DNA of 64,000 bases from an uncultured Lachnospiraceae bacterium (GTDB lineage: Bacteria > Bacillota > Clostridia > Lachnospirales > Lachnospiraceae), in assembly GCA_958402795.1 (NCBI GenBank), contig CATXUX010000002.1:1-64000 (forward strand), given 5' to 3'. A program made the translations under genes and the position numbers. A model generated the notes under the pieces. The model had not been told where the DNA came from. It was given only the letters and a program-made list of their open reading frames with translations, and ran no database searches. This document shows, piece by piece, positions 28,349-38,557 of the stretch. Each line of letters starts with the position of its first letter. The first letter of the stretch is position 1.

Positions 28349-28999
28349 TTATTGTTCTGCCTGGTCCGATGAGAGAAATCCTTTGATACAGAGATAGGAT
28401 TTGATCACCCGGACGCAGTCGTCTATTCCGATTTTTTCACTGTTCAGCGTCATATCATAGTTGACGGGATTGGTCCAGTAATTTCCGTGCGTGTAATATT
28501 TATAGTAATCTGCGCGGAACTTGTCCGTACGTTCAATCGTTGCATTTGCGACTTCCTCAGTCACGCCCATGTGTTCGATCGTCCGTTCAACACAGAAGGA
28601 TCTGGGCGCTTCGATATACACGCTGACGACGTTCTGTTTATCTCTTAGCACATAATCTGCACATTTTCCTACGATCACGCAGGATTCCTGCTCGGCAAGA
28701 TTCCGTATGATCGTGCTCTGGTATTCAAATAGCTTGTCGTCAGAGACGAATGCTTCATTCCGGCTGATATAGTTTCGCGACCGCGGGAGTCCGCGCATAA
28801 AACTGGCGAATCCGCCGTTATCACGGATTTTCTCATTGACCTCCTGAAACACCACTTCGTCCAGTCCGCTCATCTGGCTGGCAAGCGTCAGTATCCGGTT
28901 TTCATAGCAATGAATGCCCAGATCTTTTGCCAGCTTTGAGGCAATTTCCTTTCCGCCGGTTCCGAAGCCTCTGGCGAATGTCACAACAAAATTTCCCAT
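28349..28999 (-). CDS. Cytidylate kinase-like family protein
   Basis: 216 residues of the AAK/cytidylate-kinase-like family found in Firmicutes. The N-terminal loop ARGFGTGGKEIASKLA replaces a standard Walker A, and CVIVGKCADYVLRD sits in the middle. The true substrate of this family is not established. It lies between an amino acid ABC transporter and an aminotransferase on the same strand, with short gaps, so it is probably a member of that operon. Confidence 0.82.
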   Translation of the reverse strand: MGNFVVTFARGFGTGGKEIASKLAKDLGIHCYENRILTLASQMSGLDEVVFQEVNEKIRDNGGFASFMRGLPRSRNYISRNEAFVSDDKLFEYQSTIIRNLAEQESCVIVGKCADYVLRDKQNVVSVYIEAPRSFCVERTIEHMGVTEEVANATIERTDKFRADYYKYYTHGNYWTNPVNYDMTLNSEKIGIDDCVRVIKSYLCIKGFLSSDQAEQ

Positions 29000-29013
29000 G
29001 TCTTTCCCTCCTG

Positions 29014-29754
29014 TTATCCTGCCAGATATCTGCTTAAAAACTCTCTGGTACGGGGATTTTTCGGATTACTGAATAACTCTGCCGGCGCAGCATCTTCTGC
29101 CACAAAGCCGCGGTCCATAAAAATCGTCCGTGTAGATACGTCTCGTGCAAATGCCATTTCATGCGTGACAATGATCATGGTAAGTCCTGTGGTTGCCAGC
29201 TCCTTCATAACGTTCAGCACTTCTCCGACCATCTCCGGATCCAGTGCGGAAGTCGGCTCGTCGAACAACAGAATTTCCGGGTTCATGCACAGGGCTCTGG
29301 CAATCGCCACACGCTGCTTCTGTCCGCCGGATAACTGGTCCGGTTTTGCATTGATGTAAGGAGCCATGCCGACTTCTTTCAGATGTGTGATTGCCCGCTC
29401 AAATGCTTCCTGCTTTCCCAGATGCAGCACCTTCCGTGTACAAATCATACAGTTCTGCAGTACGGTCATGTTATTGAACAGATTGAAAGACTGGAATACC
29501 ATACCGACTTTCGATCTGTAATCGTTGATCTCACGCTGTACGTCCCGGATCTCTTTTCCATGATACATGATCTTCCCGGAAGTCTGCCGCTCCAGTTTGT
29601 TAATACAGCGCAGCAGGGTGGACTTGCCCGAGCCGGAGGAGCCGACGATACAAATGATCTCTCCCGACCGGACGTCAATATCGATCTTGCGGAGCACCTC
29701 GTGTTCCCCGAATGATTTACTCAGATCTTGAATAGAAAGAATACATTCACTCAT
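29014..29754 (-). CDS. Polar amino acid ABC transporter, ATP-binding protein
   Basis: 246 residues, GlnQ/HisP type. Walker A is GSSGSGKST (about 38-46), the Q-loop is in [10 protein letters not shown], the signature is LSGGQKQR (about 142), Walker B is [14 protein letters not shown], and the switch His is in VTHEM. It follows the permease by 11 bp and would energise uptake of an amino acid. Confidence 0.95.
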   Translation of the reverse strand: MSECILSIQDLSKSFGEHEVLRKIDIDVRSGEIICIVGSSGSGKSTLLRCINKLERQTSGKIMYHGKEIRDVQREINDYRSKVGMVFQSFNLFNNMTVLQNCMICTRKVLHLGKQEAFERAITHLKEVGMAPYINAKPDQLSGGQKQRVAIARALCMNPEILLFDEPTSALDPEMVGEVLNVMKELATTGLTMIIVTHEMAFARDVSTRTIFMDRGFVAEDAAPAELFSNPKNPRTREFLSRYLAG

Positions 29755-29765
29755 AACGTGCCTCC

Positions 29766-30533
29766 TTACTGGTTATCCATATATTCGGCAGCCAAAGCAT
29801 AGTCATCCTTTCCTTTCATCTTTTTCTCAAGGTAAAGGAAGAGCCGGTTGAACGAGAAACATAATACAAAATAAATAACTGCGATAACCAGATAAGATTC
29901 AAAATACTTGTAATAATTTCCACCGGCTGTTTTTGCCGCCATAAACAGCTCCTGAACCGCAATGACATTCAGTACGGACGTCATTTTCAGGTTTGTTAAA
30001 AATGTATTTGCCATTTCCGGAATGATATTTCGGAAGGCCTGCGGGAGTACGATGTAAAGCATGGTCTTCATGGGCGACATTCCCATCGCCCATGCGCCTT
30101 CCCGCTGCCCTAAGTCAATAGAACCAATGCCGCCCCTCACGGTCTCTGCCATGTAAGCGCCGGTATTCAGCGTCGTGACAAGGACACCGGCGAAGGTTGT
30201 CGTCATTTCGATGCCGGACTGCCTGAGACCGTAGAAGATGATCATTGCCTGTACGATCATCGGGGTGTCGCGGAAAACTTCCACATAGACTGCCGCAATG
30301 GCTTTGATCAGTTTTATGACGCCGCGTTTGAGGATGTGGTCGCCTCCGTTGATCCGCATATCCTGGATCAGTCCGATCAGGAATCCAAGAAGAAATCCGA
30401 TGATCGTGCCGACAATCGCGATATACAATGTAAGCTCTGTTCCTTCCAGAAACATTTTACTGTATTTTCTCGCAAGAAAAATCATCCATTCCAGAGAATT
30501 TCCGGGATTTTCAATATTTAATAAGGATCCCAT
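29766..30533 (-). CDS. Polar amino acid ABC transporter, permease
   Basis: 255 residues with about five membrane segments. The HisM-type EAA loop reads [21 protein letters not shown] charged C-terminus ([10 protein letters not shown]) faces the cytoplasm. It lies between the binding-protein gene and the ATPase in one operon. Confidence 0.93.
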   Translation of the reverse strand: MGSLLNIENPGNSLEWMIFLARKYSKMFLEGTELTLYIAIVGTIIGFLLGFLIGLIQDMRINGGDHILKRGVIKLIKAIAAVYVEVFRDTPMIVQAMIIFYGLRQSGIEMTTTFAGVLVTTLNTGAYMAETVRGGIGSIDLGQREGAWAMGMSPMKTMLYIVLPQAFRNIIPEMANTFLTNLKMTSVLNVIAVQELFMAAKTAGGNYYKYFESYLVIAVIYFVLCFSFNRLFLYLEKKMKGKDDYALAAEYMDNQ

Positions 30534-30548
30534 AGTCTCACCTCTTTT

Positions 30549-31466
30549 TTATTCCGCCGCCGGCTGCTGGGTCAGAACAGTCTCCATGAGTTCGTCCATT
30601 TTCGCTTTGTCATTCCAGCCAAGAGAATCCATGGCTTCCTGAAGCTTGTCCCGGAGTGCGGTATCATCTTTTCTTGTCGCGATACATACATTTACCATTT
30701 CATCATCTCCGGTAAATGTATCACTTTCGTCAAACTGAATGATCTTCAGATCGTCATTGGTCAGCAGTGCGGATTCAGCGGTCGGAACGTCGACGATGCA
30801 CACGTCGGCAACACCGTTTGAAACTGCCATGAAACATTCCGAAGTTGTTTCGTAATTCGAACCGGTCTGGGCGCCTTCAATCTGATCCAGAAGAGGAACC
30901 CATCCGGTACCAAGCTGTGTGGTTACGACGCATCCGGTTCCTGCCAGATCTGACAGCTTTGTGACATCTTCATATTTGCCGCCTTTTTTCACGACAATGC
31001 AGTTATCTCTATAGTAGTAAGGTTCCGTGAAGGAGTATGCCATTTCCCGCTCCGCGGTCCGTCCCATGCCTGCGATGATGCAGTCATATTCGCCGGAGTC
31101 CATGGAGATTCCGATGGAAGACCATTCCACTTTGTGGATCTCCAGATCCATTCCCAGTTCTTCAGCCAGCATTTGAGCTACCGCAACATCATATCCATAT
31201 GCATAGTAGTCAGAACCATAGATTGGCTCGGCTTCGCTTCCGTCCGGTGTTGTCGCACTGTCTTGTGTCCAGTTAAACGGAGCGTATGCACATTCCATGC
31301 CAACCCGGAGTACATTCTCATCGTCGCCGGAGGAAGCAGCTTCATCGGAAGAGCCGGTGCTTTCTTCGGAAGCAGTGCCTTCGTCGGAAGAACTGCTGCA
31401 GCCGCCAAGCATTCCCATCATCATTACGCCAGCCATTGTTATCGAAAGTACTTTTCTTATCTTCAT
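30549..31466 (-). CDS. Amino acid ABC transporter, substrate-binding lipoprotein
   Basis: Family 3 solute-binding protein. The lipoprotein signal ends in the lipobox MLGGC (Cys24), followed by a Ser/Glu linker and then a two-lobed domain starting VLRVGMECAYAPFNW. Further family segments are YDCIIAGMGRT and VTTQLGTGW. The ATG at 31466 has AAAGGAGG upstream; the frame extends farther but without signal character. The ligand is unknown. Confidence 0.92.
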   Translation of the reverse strand: MKIRKVLSITMAGVMMMGMLGGCSSSSDEGTASEESTGSSDEAASSGDDENVLRVGMECAYAPFNWTQDSATTPDGSEAEPIYGSDYYAYGYDVAVAQMLAEELGMDLEIHKVEWSSIGISMDSGEYDCIIAGMGRTAEREMAYSFTEPYYYRDNCIVVKKGGKYEDVTKLSDLAGTGCVVTTQLGTGWVPLLDQIEGAQTGSNYETTSECFMAVSNGVADVCIVDVPTAESALLTNDDLKIIQFDESDTFTGDDEMVNVCIATRKDDTALRDKLQEAMDSLGWNDKAKMDELMETVLTQQPAAE

Positions 31467-31493
31467 AATTTCATATCCTCCTTTTAATAAACA

Positions 31494-31531
31494 AAAGCGC
31501 CGGAGAAAACGTTCCGCTTCTCCAGCGCCTT
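31494..31531 (-). terminator. Hairpin between pucR and the binding-protein gene
   Basis: On the minus strand, AGGCGCTGGAGAA pairs with TTCTCCGGCGCTTTT around an 8-base loop and runs into TTTTGTTT. It fits a terminator of the regulator gene or an attenuator in front of the transporter genes. Confidence 0.7.
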
Positions 31532-31616
31532 TGCTGATGCTAAGTATTCTAATCATTTTCCTATTATTTTGCAACGTGCATACTGCACAAACATACTGTG
31601 AGATATGCACAAAACA

Positions 31617-32828
31617 TTACGAAAAAATCCACTTTTTTACAAGAATACAGTTGATCAGATCCAGATATTCCTGATAATCATTCAGGTCGATTTCCAAAAG
31701 TTCTTTGATTTTATTGAGACGGTACTGCAGAGAATTTCTGTGGATGTACAGCTCTTCGGCGGTTTTTACCGCATTAAATCCATTCATGTAAAAGGCAACC
31801 AGGGTATCGCACAGAAAAGAACCGTTGGCGTCGTCGTATTCCTCCAGCTTCTTTAACTTTTCATTGCAATACTGCAGGACTTCCGCCTGGTTTCCGCTGT
31901 TGAACAGAAAACGATAGATACCTACGGAGCTGGCGCTGATCACCTTTTTCTTTCTGGCATTGGGAAGGATATCTTTTTTCGGAATGAAACTTTTGGCTTC
32001 CTGATAGCTTTTGCCGAAATCTTTTGGCTCCTTGTATGCTTCACCGAGAATACAGGTACTTCGGATCTTCCCTTTAAACTGGTAACTGTCATCCAGAGAT
32101 TTCAGGATACGCTCCAGTCCACGTTCTGTTTTTTTATCCTCGCGCGCTTCAAACAACAGGACAAATTTATTCAGAAAACGCATAAACATAGGAGGATCCT
32201 CCATGTTTGCAACATCTCTGTGCAGGCAGTTGGCATAGTACTCGTAGAGGTGTTCGTCCTGTTCCAGATTTACGCCGTAGGTCCGATCCACCACAATGAT
32301 GCCTACACGGTATTTTTTTGTCAGGTCAAAACCAAATTGCCCGGACAGCTTTTCTACGTATTTCTCATTGATTTCATATCCAAACAGCAGATTGTACAGA
32401 TAGTCCCCCTCCCGCTTGTTCTGCACATCGTTCTCTAAGATCAGCGTGCCGATGCTCTGTGCAATATCGACAAAAGAAGCACCTTCCCATCGGACATAGA
32501 ACAGAGGGAGCTGCAGCTCATCCGCCCGGTCCATGAGAGACTGCGGCACCTCTTCCTGATCCTCCTTTACGGAGACGCCAAGACCGGAAATCCCGAGCGT
32601 ATACAGTTCCTCCATCGTGCGTGCTGTTTCTGCAAAATCAAACCGTACATAGTCCACCACGATCAGTGCAAAATTGCCCTGATTCATATGGTCGGCGTAG
32701 GGGCGCGTCTGCACAATGTAACTCCAGGATACGATCCGGTCGAGTCCTGCCTCTCCGGCGATCAGGTGTACTCCGTCCAGCTTTAAGTTCAAGATATCTC
32801 TGCAAGTAACCAATTTGATTTCCTCCAT
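31617..32828 (-). CDS. PucR-family transcriptional regulator
   Basis: 403 residues. The N-terminal PucR ligand-like domain (about 8-130) starts TCRDILNLKLDGVHLIAGE. The centre is a GGDEF-like CdaR region. The C-terminal HTH_30 domain contains NAVKTAEELYIHRNSLQYRLNKI (about 356-378). Such regulators commonly activate adjacent amino acid or purine catabolic genes. It is upstream of, and on the same strand as, the ABC transporter-aminotransferase genes, so it is the likely regulator of that set. Confidence 0.9.
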   Translation of the reverse strand: MEEIKLVTCRDILNLKLDGVHLIAGEAGLDRIVSWSYIVQTRPYADHMNQGNFALIVVDYVRFDFAETARTMEELYTLGISGLGVSVKEDQEEVPQSLMDRADELQLPLFYVRWEGASFVDIAQSIGTLILENDVQNKREGDYLYNLLFGYEINEKYVEKLSGQFGFDLTKKYRVGIIVVDRTYGVNLEQDEHLYEYYANCLHRDVANMEDPPMFMRFLNKFVLLFEAREDKKTERGLERILKSLDDSYQFKGKIRSTCILGEAYKEPKDFGKSYQEAKSFIPKKDILPNARKKKVISASSVGIYRFLFNSGNQAEVLQYCNEKLKKLEEYDDANGSFLCDTLVAFYMNGFNAVKTAEELYIHRNSLQYRLNKIKELLEIDLNDYQEYLDLINCILVKKWIFS

Positions 32829-32883
32829 ATTGTAAAACTCTTGTTTCAGTATAACGTATTTTTATCAAAGTGTAAATTTAATT

Positions 32884-33675
32884 TCAAGACGTTACGATCC
32901 ATGTCTGGTATCCTGCCATCCGCAGACGGCGCTCCATCGAAGACGCCTCGTCCAGAGAATCAAATGTACCGACACGTACCCGGAAATACCCGTCTCCTTC
33001 CTCGATCTCTGCCGGAAAGTCCTGCTCCTGAAGCTCGTTGAGCAGACGGTTTGCATAAACCGGATTGCGGTAAGAACCTACCTGAACACGGTAGATGGCC
33101 GATGATGTCTGGCCTGAGCTGCTCCCGCTGACTCCGGCCCCGGAACGATTCAGTGTATCCATGATTCCTGCTGCAATTCCCTGCGCGATCGCGTCAAAAT
33201 TCTCATCAAATAATTGATTATCCGTGTTTGAATTGATGAAGCCAACCTCCACGAGAACTGCAGGCATGCGCGTCCGCCGCAGAACAACCAGATTCGGGCG
33301 TGCTTTTACGCCAAGGTTCACAAAACCGATCATCTCAAGCTGCTCGTTGATATTTTCTGCCATTTCCAGTTTAATGCCGGAGAGATCGTATACAAGCGAC
33401 TCTACTCCTGACACCACATTGTCCGTCGGAAATGAATTCCTGTGGATCGAGACAAAGTAATCCACTCCGGCATTATTTGCCTCTCTCGCTTTCTCTAAGG
33501 GCGTTTGGTAAACGTCTGTAGTACGCGTGTAAAGTACGTCAAATCCGTTATTCTGAAGAATCTCTCCAATGGCAAGTACAAGCCGCAGATTGTCGTCCTT
33601 TTCCTGACGTCCATTATATACCGCTCCGGGATCACGTCCCCCGTGCCCGGCGTCCAGCATGATTGAATAAGGCAT
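32884..33675 (-). CDS. N-acetylmuramoyl-L-alanine amidase with SPOR domain (CwlC-like)
   Basis: Zinc amidase that cuts the peptide from muramic acid. Amidase_3 domain (about 3-180): IMLDAGHGGRDPGA carries the first zinc His, SIHRNS a second, and VEVGFINS the catalytic Glu. After a Ser/Gly linker comes a SPOR peptidoglycan-binding domain (about 192-263, YRVQVGSYRNP and FRVRVGTFDS). There is no signal peptide, as in CwlC, which is made in the mother cell and acts at lysis; a sporulation role is therefore inferred. No sporulation sigma site was identified. Confidence 0.9.
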   Translation of the reverse strand: MPYSIMLDAGHGGRDPGAVYNGRQEKDDNLRLVLAIGEILQNNGFDVLYTRTTDVYQTPLEKAREANNAGVDYFVSIHRNSFPTDNVVSGVESLVYDLSGIKLEMAENINEQLEMIGFVNLGVKARPNLVVLRRTRMPAVLVEVGFINSNTDNQLFDENFDAIAQGIAAGIMDTLNRSGAGVSGSSSGQTSSAIYRVQVGSYRNPVYANRLLNELQEQDFPAEIEEGDGYFRVRVGTFDSLDEASSMERRLRMAGYQTWIVTS

Positions 33676-33862
33676 AAAAAGATAATCCTTTCGTAGTAAG
33701 TTCTGTTATAGTATATGAAGGAACACAAAATTTGGTGACAGTATCTTTTATCTGTGGATCTGTGGAAGGCGGAAGGTTTTTTCAGATGGAAACTTCCTTT
33801 TCTGCTTAAAAAATAGTATACTGATAAACAGACATGCAGCGGCGTGATAAAGGAGGAAAAGA

Positions 33863-34780
33863 ATGAATAACCGAAAAATTGCAGACGGAAAACTGGAAGT
33901 CCCAGAGATTGCACTCGGATGTATGCGGATCGCCGGACTGGAAACGGCGGACGCAGTCAGAGAACTGGTGGATACGGCGATGGATCAGGGAATCAATTGC
34001 TTTGATCATGCAGATATCTATGCCGATGGAGAAGCAGAGCGTATTTTTGGGAAGGCCGTGCGGGGAATCCCGAGAGAGAAGATGATTGTTCAGACGAAAT
34101 GCGGAATCCGGCCGGGTGTCTGCTACGATTTTTCGAAGGAGCATATCCTGGAGTCTGTGGATGAAAGTCTGAAGCGCCTGAATATGGATTATGTTGATAT
34201 TCTGCTTCTGCATCGGCCGGATACCCTGATGGAGCCGGAGGAAGTGGCAGAGGCGTTTGATATTCTGGAAAAGCAGGGAAAAGTGCGGTACTTTGGCGTC
34301 AGCAACCAGAATCCGATGCAGATGGAGCTGCTGAATCAGTATTGTAACGGGAAGATCGTAATCAATCAGGTTCAGTTCAGTATAGCACACTGCGGGATCA
34401 TTGACTCGGGACTGAATGTGAATATTCACAATGACGCAGGCATTGTCCGCGACGGAGGTGTTCTTGAGTATTGCAGGTTGAAAAAGATTATGATTCAGGC
34501 GTGGTCTACATTTCAATACGGATTTTTTGAAGGGGTATTCCTTGGAAATGAGAAGTTCCCGGAATTGAACCGGAAGATTGATGAACTGGCACAGAAGTAT
34601 CATGTGACAAACAGCGCGATTGCGATTGCGTGGATCTTGCGGCATCCTGCCGGAATCCAGGCATTGATCGGAACTACGAATAAACAGAGGGTTGCCGAGA
34701 TCTGCAAGGCCGGCGATGTAAAACTGACAAGAGAAGAGTGGTATGCGCTGTATATGGCAGCAGGGAAGCAATTGCCATGA
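33863..34780 (+). CDS. Aldo/keto reductase
   Basis: NAD(P)H-dependent oxidoreductase of 305 residues, YdhF-like. The tetrad is visible: Asp in NCFDHADIY with its Tyr, Lys in IVQTKCG and His in LLLHRPD. The cofactor-binding end has IGTTNKQRV. An AAGGAGG site precedes the start. The physiological substrate cannot be assigned. It is convergent with glmM. Confidence 0.92.
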   Translation: MNNRKIADGKLEVPEIALGCMRIAGLETADAVRELVDTAMDQGINCFDHADIYADGEAERIFGKAVRGIPREKMIVQTKCGIRPGVCYDFSKEHILESVDESLKRLNMDYVDILLLHRPDTLMEPEEVAEAFDILEKQGKVRYFGVSNQNPMQMELLNQYCNGKIVINQVQFSIAHCGIIDSGLNVNIHNDAGIVRDGGVLEYCRLKKIMIQAWSTFQYGFFEGVFLGNEKFPELNRKIDELAQKYHVTNSAIAIAWILRHPAGIQALIGTTNKQRVAEICKAGDVKLTREEWYALYMAAGKQLP

Positions 34781-34808
34781 AGACAGTTGTTTCCCTGCTT
34801 ATCCTATA

Positions 34809-36155
34809 TTATTTTTGAACCAGACCTTCTGCTTCGATAACGTCAATGACCTGGTTCACATATTTGGCGCAGAGCTCGTCGGTAGCTGCTTCGACCATGA
34901 CGCGGATTACCGGTTCTGTGCCGCTTTCTCTTACAAGGATGCGGCCGTCACTGCCGAGTTCGTCAGCTACAGCCTTTACCGCTTTTTGCACCTGCGGATT
35001 TTCCTGCGCTGTCTTTTTATCTGTGACGCGGACATTCTTCAAAAGCTGCGGGTAGATCTTCACTTCTTCGTGCAGCTTTGAGAGTGGCTGCTTTGTCTCC
35101 ATGATCACTTCCATGATCATCAGTGAGGTAAGGATGCCGTCGCCGGTTCTTGCATGCTTGCTGAAAATGATGTGTCCGGACTGCTCTCCGCCGAGAATGT
35201 AGCCATTCTGGAGCATATTTTCGTAGACATACTTATCGCCGACCGCGGTCTGCTCATAGTGCATTCCAATCTTGTCGCAGGCCTTGTAAAGTCCCAGATT
35301 GGACATAACGGTTGTTACGATCGTATTGTCCGCCAGCTTTCCGTTTTGCATCAGATATTTGCCGCAGATATAGAGAATCAGATCTCCGTTTACGACTTCG
35401 CCCTTTTCATCGACTGCGATACAGCGGTCTGCGTCGCCGTCAAATGCAAAGCCGACGTCCAGTTGTTTTTCCCGGACAAAGGACTGAAGCTGTCCGATAT
35501 GGGTGGAACCGCAGTTTGTATTGATATTCACGCCGTTTGGCTCATTACTGATGACATAGGTCTTTGCGCCGAGCGCGTCAAATACGCTTTTGGCAATCGC
35601 GGATGAACTACCGTTCGCGCAGTCCAGTCCGATCCGCTTGTCTTTGAAAGAGCGCGTGGCAAGAGAAATCAGATGTCCGATATAACGGTTTCGTCCGGCG
35701 GCGTAGTCTACGGTGCGTCCGATGTCTTCCCGTGTGGCAAGAGGAAGCTCCGGAATCTCTCCGTCTATGTAGGCTTCGATCTTATTTTCGACCTCGGCTT
35801 CCATCTTATGTCCCTGACCGTTGATGATCTTAATGCCGTTATCGTAGTATGGATTATGACTCGCGGAGATCATGATCCCGCAGTCGAAATCTTCTGTACG
35901 CACCACGTAGGACACGCTTGGGGTGGTGGTTACATGCAGAAGAAAGGCGTCTGCGCCGGATGCGGTCAGTCCTGCCGCAAGGGCGTATTCAAACATATAA
36001 CTGCTCCGTCTGGTATCCTTTCCGATCACGACTCTTGCCTTGTGCTCCTGACCGAAATACCAGCCAAGATAGCGTCCGACTTTGAATGCATGCTCCACGG
36101 TCAGTACCACGTTGGCTTCCCCGCGGAAACCGTCTGTTCCAAAATATTTTCCCAT
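34809..36155 (-). CDS. glmM: Phosphoglucosamine mutase
   Basis: Converts glucosamine-6-P to glucosamine-1-P for UDP-GlcNAc. 448 residues from the ATG at 36155, which gives the standard MGKYFGTDGFRGEAN start; a frame running 60 bases farther upstream is not used. The active phosphoserine is in ISASHNPYYDNGIK (about 100), the metal loop is DGDADR (about 241), and the sugar-phosphate site is RESGTEPVIRVM near the C-terminus. Confidence 0.96.
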   Translation of the reverse strand: MGKYFGTDGFRGEANVVLTVEHAFKVGRYLGWYFGQEHKARVVIGKDTRRSSYMFEYALAAGLTASGADAFLLHVTTTPSVSYVVRTEDFDCGIMISASHNPYYDNGIKIINGQGHKMEAEVENKIEAYIDGEIPELPLATREDIGRTVDYAAGRNRYIGHLISLATRSFKDKRIGLDCANGSSSAIAKSVFDALGAKTYVISNEPNGVNINTNCGSTHIGQLQSFVREKQLDVGFAFDGDADRCIAVDEKGEVVNGDLILYICGKYLMQNGKLADNTIVTTVMSNLGLYKACDKIGMHYEQTAVGDKYVYENMLQNGYILGGEQSGHIIFSKHARTGDGILTSLMIMEVIMETKQPLSKLHEEVKIYPQLLKNVRVTDKKTAQENPQVQKAVKAVADELGSDGRILVRESGTEPVIRVMVEAATDELCAKYVNQVIDVIEAEGLVQK

Positions 36156-36235
36156 AATGAAAACCCTCTTCTTCTTTTTTTGCGTAATTATATGCAGTGT
36201 CTGATTAAAAAACAACTGCTTTGCAGGCGGCGGTG

Positions 36236-36682
36236 TTACCGCGATTTGCTCTCGATATCCATGATCATATCGACTCTGCGCTGGTGTCTTCCGCCTTCAA
36301 ATTCCGTTCCCAGCCAGACGTCTACGATCATCTTTGCCAGTTCCGAGCCGACTACTCTTGCGCCCAGAGCGAGAATATTGCAGTCGTTATGTGCGCGTGA
36401 CATTCTGGCAGTATAAGGTTCGCTGCATACCGCTGCACGGACGCCGCGTACTTTATTTGCGGCAAGCGAAATGCCAAGTCCTGTTCCGCAGATCAGGATT
36501 CCCCTGCCGACTTCTCCGTCTGCTACCGCATGTCCGACGATTTCCCCGTATACGGGATAATCGCAGCTTTCTGTTGAATTTGTTCCATAGTCAATTACCT
36601 CGTATCCCTGCGCTTCCAGATGGGCAATTATTTCTGCCTTTAATTCCAGCGCGGAATGGTCATTCCCAATGCCGATCTTCAT
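36236..36682 (-). CDS. rpiB: Ribose-5-phosphate isomerase B
   Basis: Interconverts ribose-5-P and ribulose-5-P (RpiB/LacAB fold), 148 residues. It starts MKIGIGNDHSALELK, with the active-site Cys in ILICGTGLGIS and RAHNDCNILALGAR downstream. It precedes glmM on the same strand with an 80-bp gap and may share a transcript. Confidence 0.94.
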   Translation of the reverse strand: MKIGIGNDHSALELKAEIIAHLEAQGYEVIDYGTNSTESCDYPVYGEIVGHAVADGEVGRGILICGTGLGISLAANKVRGVRAAVCSEPYTARMSRAHNDCNILALGARVVGSELAKMIVDVWLGTEFEGGRHQRRVDMIMDIESKSR

Positions 36683-36744
36683 CGTTGTGTTTCCTCCTGA
36701 TTCTTTGAATTCAAGTGTTACGATTTACAGTCTGGACGGGGAAC

Positions 36745-36780
36745 GAGCCGGAAACCAATGCGAAGCATGGCTCCCGGCTC
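36745..36780 (-). terminator. Hairpin downstream of tRNA-Ser
   Basis: GAGCCGG...CCGGCTC with inner CCA/TGG pairing lies just beyond the 3' end of the minus-strand tRNA gene. There is no T-run, so it is a processing or weak termination hairpin at best. Confidence 0.4.
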
Positions 36781-36793
36781 AAACACCACCAAC

Positions 36794-36882
36794 GGAGACG
36801 ATGGGATTCGAACCCATGTGCCGGGTAAATCCGGCAAACTGATTTCGAGTCAGTCCCGTTACGGCCACTTCGGTACGTCTCC
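36794..36882 (-). tRNA. tRNA-Ser (anticodon CGA)
   Basis: 89 nucleotides with a 7-bp acceptor stem GGAGACG/CGTCTCC, a TTCGAATC T-loop, the long variable arm typical of class II tRNAs, and an anticodon stem ACTGA/TCAGT around the loop CTCGAAA. CCA is not encoded. Confidence 0.95.
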
Positions 36883-36969
36883 ATAATTCTGTATGATAAT
36901 CATACAGGACAACTATATTTTGATTCCGGAAGGGCGCAGTCAAAATACGCGCCCCTGCGGATGATTGGT

Positions 36970-38373
36970 TTATTCGCTCTCCAGTGCCTTTGCCTCGGCA
37001 GCAGGCTTCTGGAATGTATCGGAAACTGCTGCGCCAAAATCCTCTGCACTGTGCTGTGCTTCGTTCTCTGCCGGTTCTGAATTCTCTTGCCCAGACTCTT
37101 TGCCGTCAGTCTTCTCGGGCAGATAGATGTGTACGGATTCTACACGGTTCTTATCCAGCTTTTCCACGATCATGCGGATTCCTTCCTCGGTCGTGACTTC
37201 ATCGCCCATTTCCGGAAGCCGGTCCAGATGTTCGATCATGAACCCTCCGAGAGAGTCGTAATCCTCTGATTCCAGTTCCAGTTCCAGACGGTCGTTGAGG
37301 TCGTCAAGGCTGACAGAACCTTCCACGATGTATTCGTGTTCGTTAATCATCTGGAAGAAATCTTCTTCGTTCTCATCGTACTCATCGTGAATCTCGCCGA
37401 CGATCTCCTCAAGGATATCTTCCAGCGTGATCAGTCCGGCAGTCTCTCCGTATTCGTCAAGCACGATAGCAATATTATAAGATGCCTCGCGCATTTCCAC
37501 AAGAAGCTCGGAGATGCTCTTATATTCGTAAGTAAAATAGGCTTCCCGGAGAATGTCCTTTACCTGAAAATGCTCTCTGTCCTCAAACAAGAGCAGATCC
37601 TTCATATTGATCGTTCCGACTACATTGTCGGTTGTCTCTTCATAGACCGGAAGTCGTGTGTACTTGTCCTCTTTAAAGATCTCGATCAATTCCTGATACG
37701 TACTGTTGATATCTGCAAATGTAACATGGACTCTTGGAACCATGACATCTTTTGCTTTGGCGTCACCCAGATCAAATACATTATATATCATTTCCTTCTC
37801 TTCCGATTCGATCACCCCGTCCTCATGGCTGACGTCCACGATCGTGCGGAGCTCGGCTTCTGTCATGGCCTTGTCCGAAGCGTTGATATCGATACGGAAC
37901 AAAGCAAGAATCCCGCGGGAAAACAGGTTAATGATATAAATAACCGGCGTCAGGACTGTCATAAGCACTTTGATGACCGGAATAACGGAAAGCGATAACT
38001 TCTCGGCACGGATCGTCGCCATGTTCTTCGGGGTAATCTCGCCGAATACGAGGATCGCGACCGTAAGAAGCGCTGTAACGATACTTACCATATATCCGCC
38101 AAACCGGTACGCAAGCGTAGTGGCAAGGGAAGATGCGGCAATGTTGACGATGTTATTTCCGATCAAGATCGCACTCAGCATCTTGGACTTATGGTTTTCC
38201 GTGATATCCAGAACCATCCCGGCACGTTTGTTGCCGTCCTCTGCAAGGGACCTCAGCTTAATCTTGCTTACCGTAGTAAGCGCGGTCTCTGAAGAAGAGA
38301 AAAATCCTGATAACAGTAATAAAATAAGCAATATAGTAAATTGTATGGCGTCACTCGGGTCCAATGAATTCAT
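36970..38373 (-). CDS. CNNM/CorC-HlyC family membrane protein (second of two)
   Basis: 467 residues, a paralogue of the protein at 25764-27056. The DUF21 domain has hydrophobic segments and the SSSETALTTVSKIKLR and FGEITPKNMAT motifs. A CBS pair follows (TRLPVYEETTDNVVG, then IVLDEYGETAGLIT), then CorC_HlyC (about 345-425) and an acidic Ala/Glu tail. A weak GGAG site stands just before the ATG at 38373. Probably involved in magnesium homeostasis. Confidence 0.9.
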   Translation of the reverse strand: MNSLDPSDAIQFTILLILLLLSGFFSSSETALTTVSKIKLRSLAEDGNKRAGMVLDITENHKSKMLSAILIGNNIVNIAASSLATTLAYRFGGYMVSIVTALLTVAILVFGEITPKNMATIRAEKLSLSVIPVIKVLMTVLTPVIYIINLFSRGILALFRIDINASDKAMTEAELRTIVDVSHEDGVIESEEKEMIYNVFDLGDAKAKDVMVPRVHVTFADINSTYQELIEIFKEDKYTRLPVYEETTDNVVGTINMKDLLLFEDREHFQVKDILREAYFTYEYKSISELLVEMREASYNIAIVLDEYGETAGLITLEDILEEIVGEIHDEYDENEEDFFQMINEHEYIVEGSVSLDDLNDRLELELESEDYDSLGGFMIEHLDRLPEMGDEVTTEEGIRMIVEKLDKNRVESVHIYLPEKTDGKESGQENSEPAENEAQHSAEDFGAAVSDTFQKPAAEAKALESE

Positions 38374-38557
38374 CAACTCCTTTTTTTTATTAAATCATTT
38401 ATTCTGCTTGGCATTACGAGTACACGAACCTAATATACATCATTTGAGAAGATTTTGCAAGTTTTAAATGAAAATCGTAAAAAAACAGTATGTGAATGTC
38501 TGCTTTACTTCCGGGCAGATTTATTGTATGATGTGAAAAGAAAATATGAGGATGGAA

